A stretch of DNA of 48,935 bases from an uncultured Paracoccaceae bacterium. Its GTDB lineage: Bacteria > Pseudomonadota > Alphaproteobacteria > Rhodobacterales > Rhodobacteraceae. Location of the stretch: positions 1 to 48,935 of the forward strand of contig CALBSG010000135.1 of NCBI GenBank assembly GCA_937927675.1, read 5' to 3'. Both the position numbers and the translations under genes were made by a program. Below are positions 48,801 through 48,935 of this stretch, piece by piece. Under the pieces are notes generated by a model. It saw nothing but the letters and a program-made list of their open reading frames with translations. It had not been told where the DNA came from and searched no databases. Numbering within the stretch: the stretch's first letter is position 1; the number at the start of each line of letters is the position of its first letter.

Positions 48801-48935
48801 ATGAGCGGACAATCAAACTACGAGCCAACCTCGGCCTTCGGAAAGTGGTTCAATGATCGCCTGCCGATCATGGGTCTGGTGAAGGGCCACGCGCTGGACT
48901 TCCCGACGCCGAAGAACTTGAACTACTGGTACACA
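48801..48935 (+). CDS. petB: cytochrome b subunit of bc1, N-terminal part (cut by window end)
   Basis: 45 codons to the window edge. SAFGKWFNDRLPIMGLVKGHALDFPTPKNLNYWY is the conserved N-terminal amphipathic segment of alphaproteobacterial cytochrome b, before the first membrane helix. Begins 15 bases after the petA stop, with AAGAAGGA upstream. The haem-binding helices would follow beyond the edge. Confidence 0.93.
   Translation, partial: MSGQSNYEPTSAFGKWFNDRLPIMGLVKGHALDFPTPKNLNYWYT

Noticed and set aside
1..48935. Search for tRNA, rRNA, CRISPR arrays, transposases, integrases and attachment sites
   Set aside because: None was seen by reading; codon use and gene order look uniform and typical of a core chromosomal region, though a small RNA gene could be missed without a computed scan.

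Overview
This window looks like chromosomal DNA of a GC-rich alphaproteobacterium of the Rhodobacteraceae (Rhodobacter / Tabrizicola / Pseudorhodobacter type). The evidence is the gene order (rpoZ-rsh-DUF2062-pdxJ-lepB-rnc-era-DUF1491-recO; pckA opposite chvI-chvG-hprK-rapZ-EIIA-HPr), a methylsuccinyl-CoA dehydrogenase of the ethylmalonyl-CoA pathway, an etfBA pair next to a cobalamin adenosyltransferase, a cytochrome bc1 operon, and families common in Rhodobacterales (DUF6473- and DUF6478-like). I see no tRNA, rRNA, CRISPR array, insertion sequence or prophage. The region is gene-dense and mostly housekeeping.

Layout. 1-5.9 kb: the 5' part of a ribA-like gene, an orphan OmpR-type response regulator, an MFS exporter flanked on both sides by terminator-linked small-RNA-like elements that share a 14-base motif, a small secreted protein, xth, a sulfotransferase and map. 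6-13.9 kb: a CinA/MoaB-like protein, a GNAT enzyme, an OmpA-like protein, a LysR regulator, an M23 peptidase, a lipoprotein, a DUF6478-like pair, ispH and a YqaA-type membrane protein. 13.9-25.3 kb: a NYN nuclease, folK, then the long rightward housekeeping block rpoZ to recO and an MFS gene. In that block a normal lepB is followed by a paralogue fused to a DUF805-like membrane domain that has lost both catalytic residues. 25.3-29.5 kb: mcd, a TSUP transporter and pckA.

29.5-35.2 kb: the ChvG/ChvI two-component system and the soluble phosphotransferase proteins (short HPr kinase, RapZ, mannose-type EIIA, HPr). No sugar permease is present, so this reads as a regulatory PTS next to the gluconeogenic gene it may help control. 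35.2-43.3 kb: a 3-hydroxybutyryl-CoA dehydrogenase, a DUF6473-like protein, a compact unit (flavin monooxygenase, RidA, DUF1028, LysR) behind strong AT-rich palindromes, etfBA, a corrinoid adenosyltransferase and a two-helix membrane protein. Mcd feeds electrons to ETF, and the corrinoid enzyme supplies the B12 cofactor that ethylmalonyl-CoA and methylmalonyl-CoA mutases need, so several genes here serve acyl-CoA metabolism.

43.4-48.9 kb: a single-module C-A-T-TE nonribosomal peptide synthetase with an unusual thioesterase elbow, a glutathione S-transferase-like protein, and the start of the cytochrome bc1 operon (petA complete, petB cut by the window end). The most unusual items are the DUF805/inactive signal-peptidase fusion, the NRPS, the monooxygenase-RidA-DUF1028 unit with its palindromes, and the paired RNA elements around the first MFS gene.
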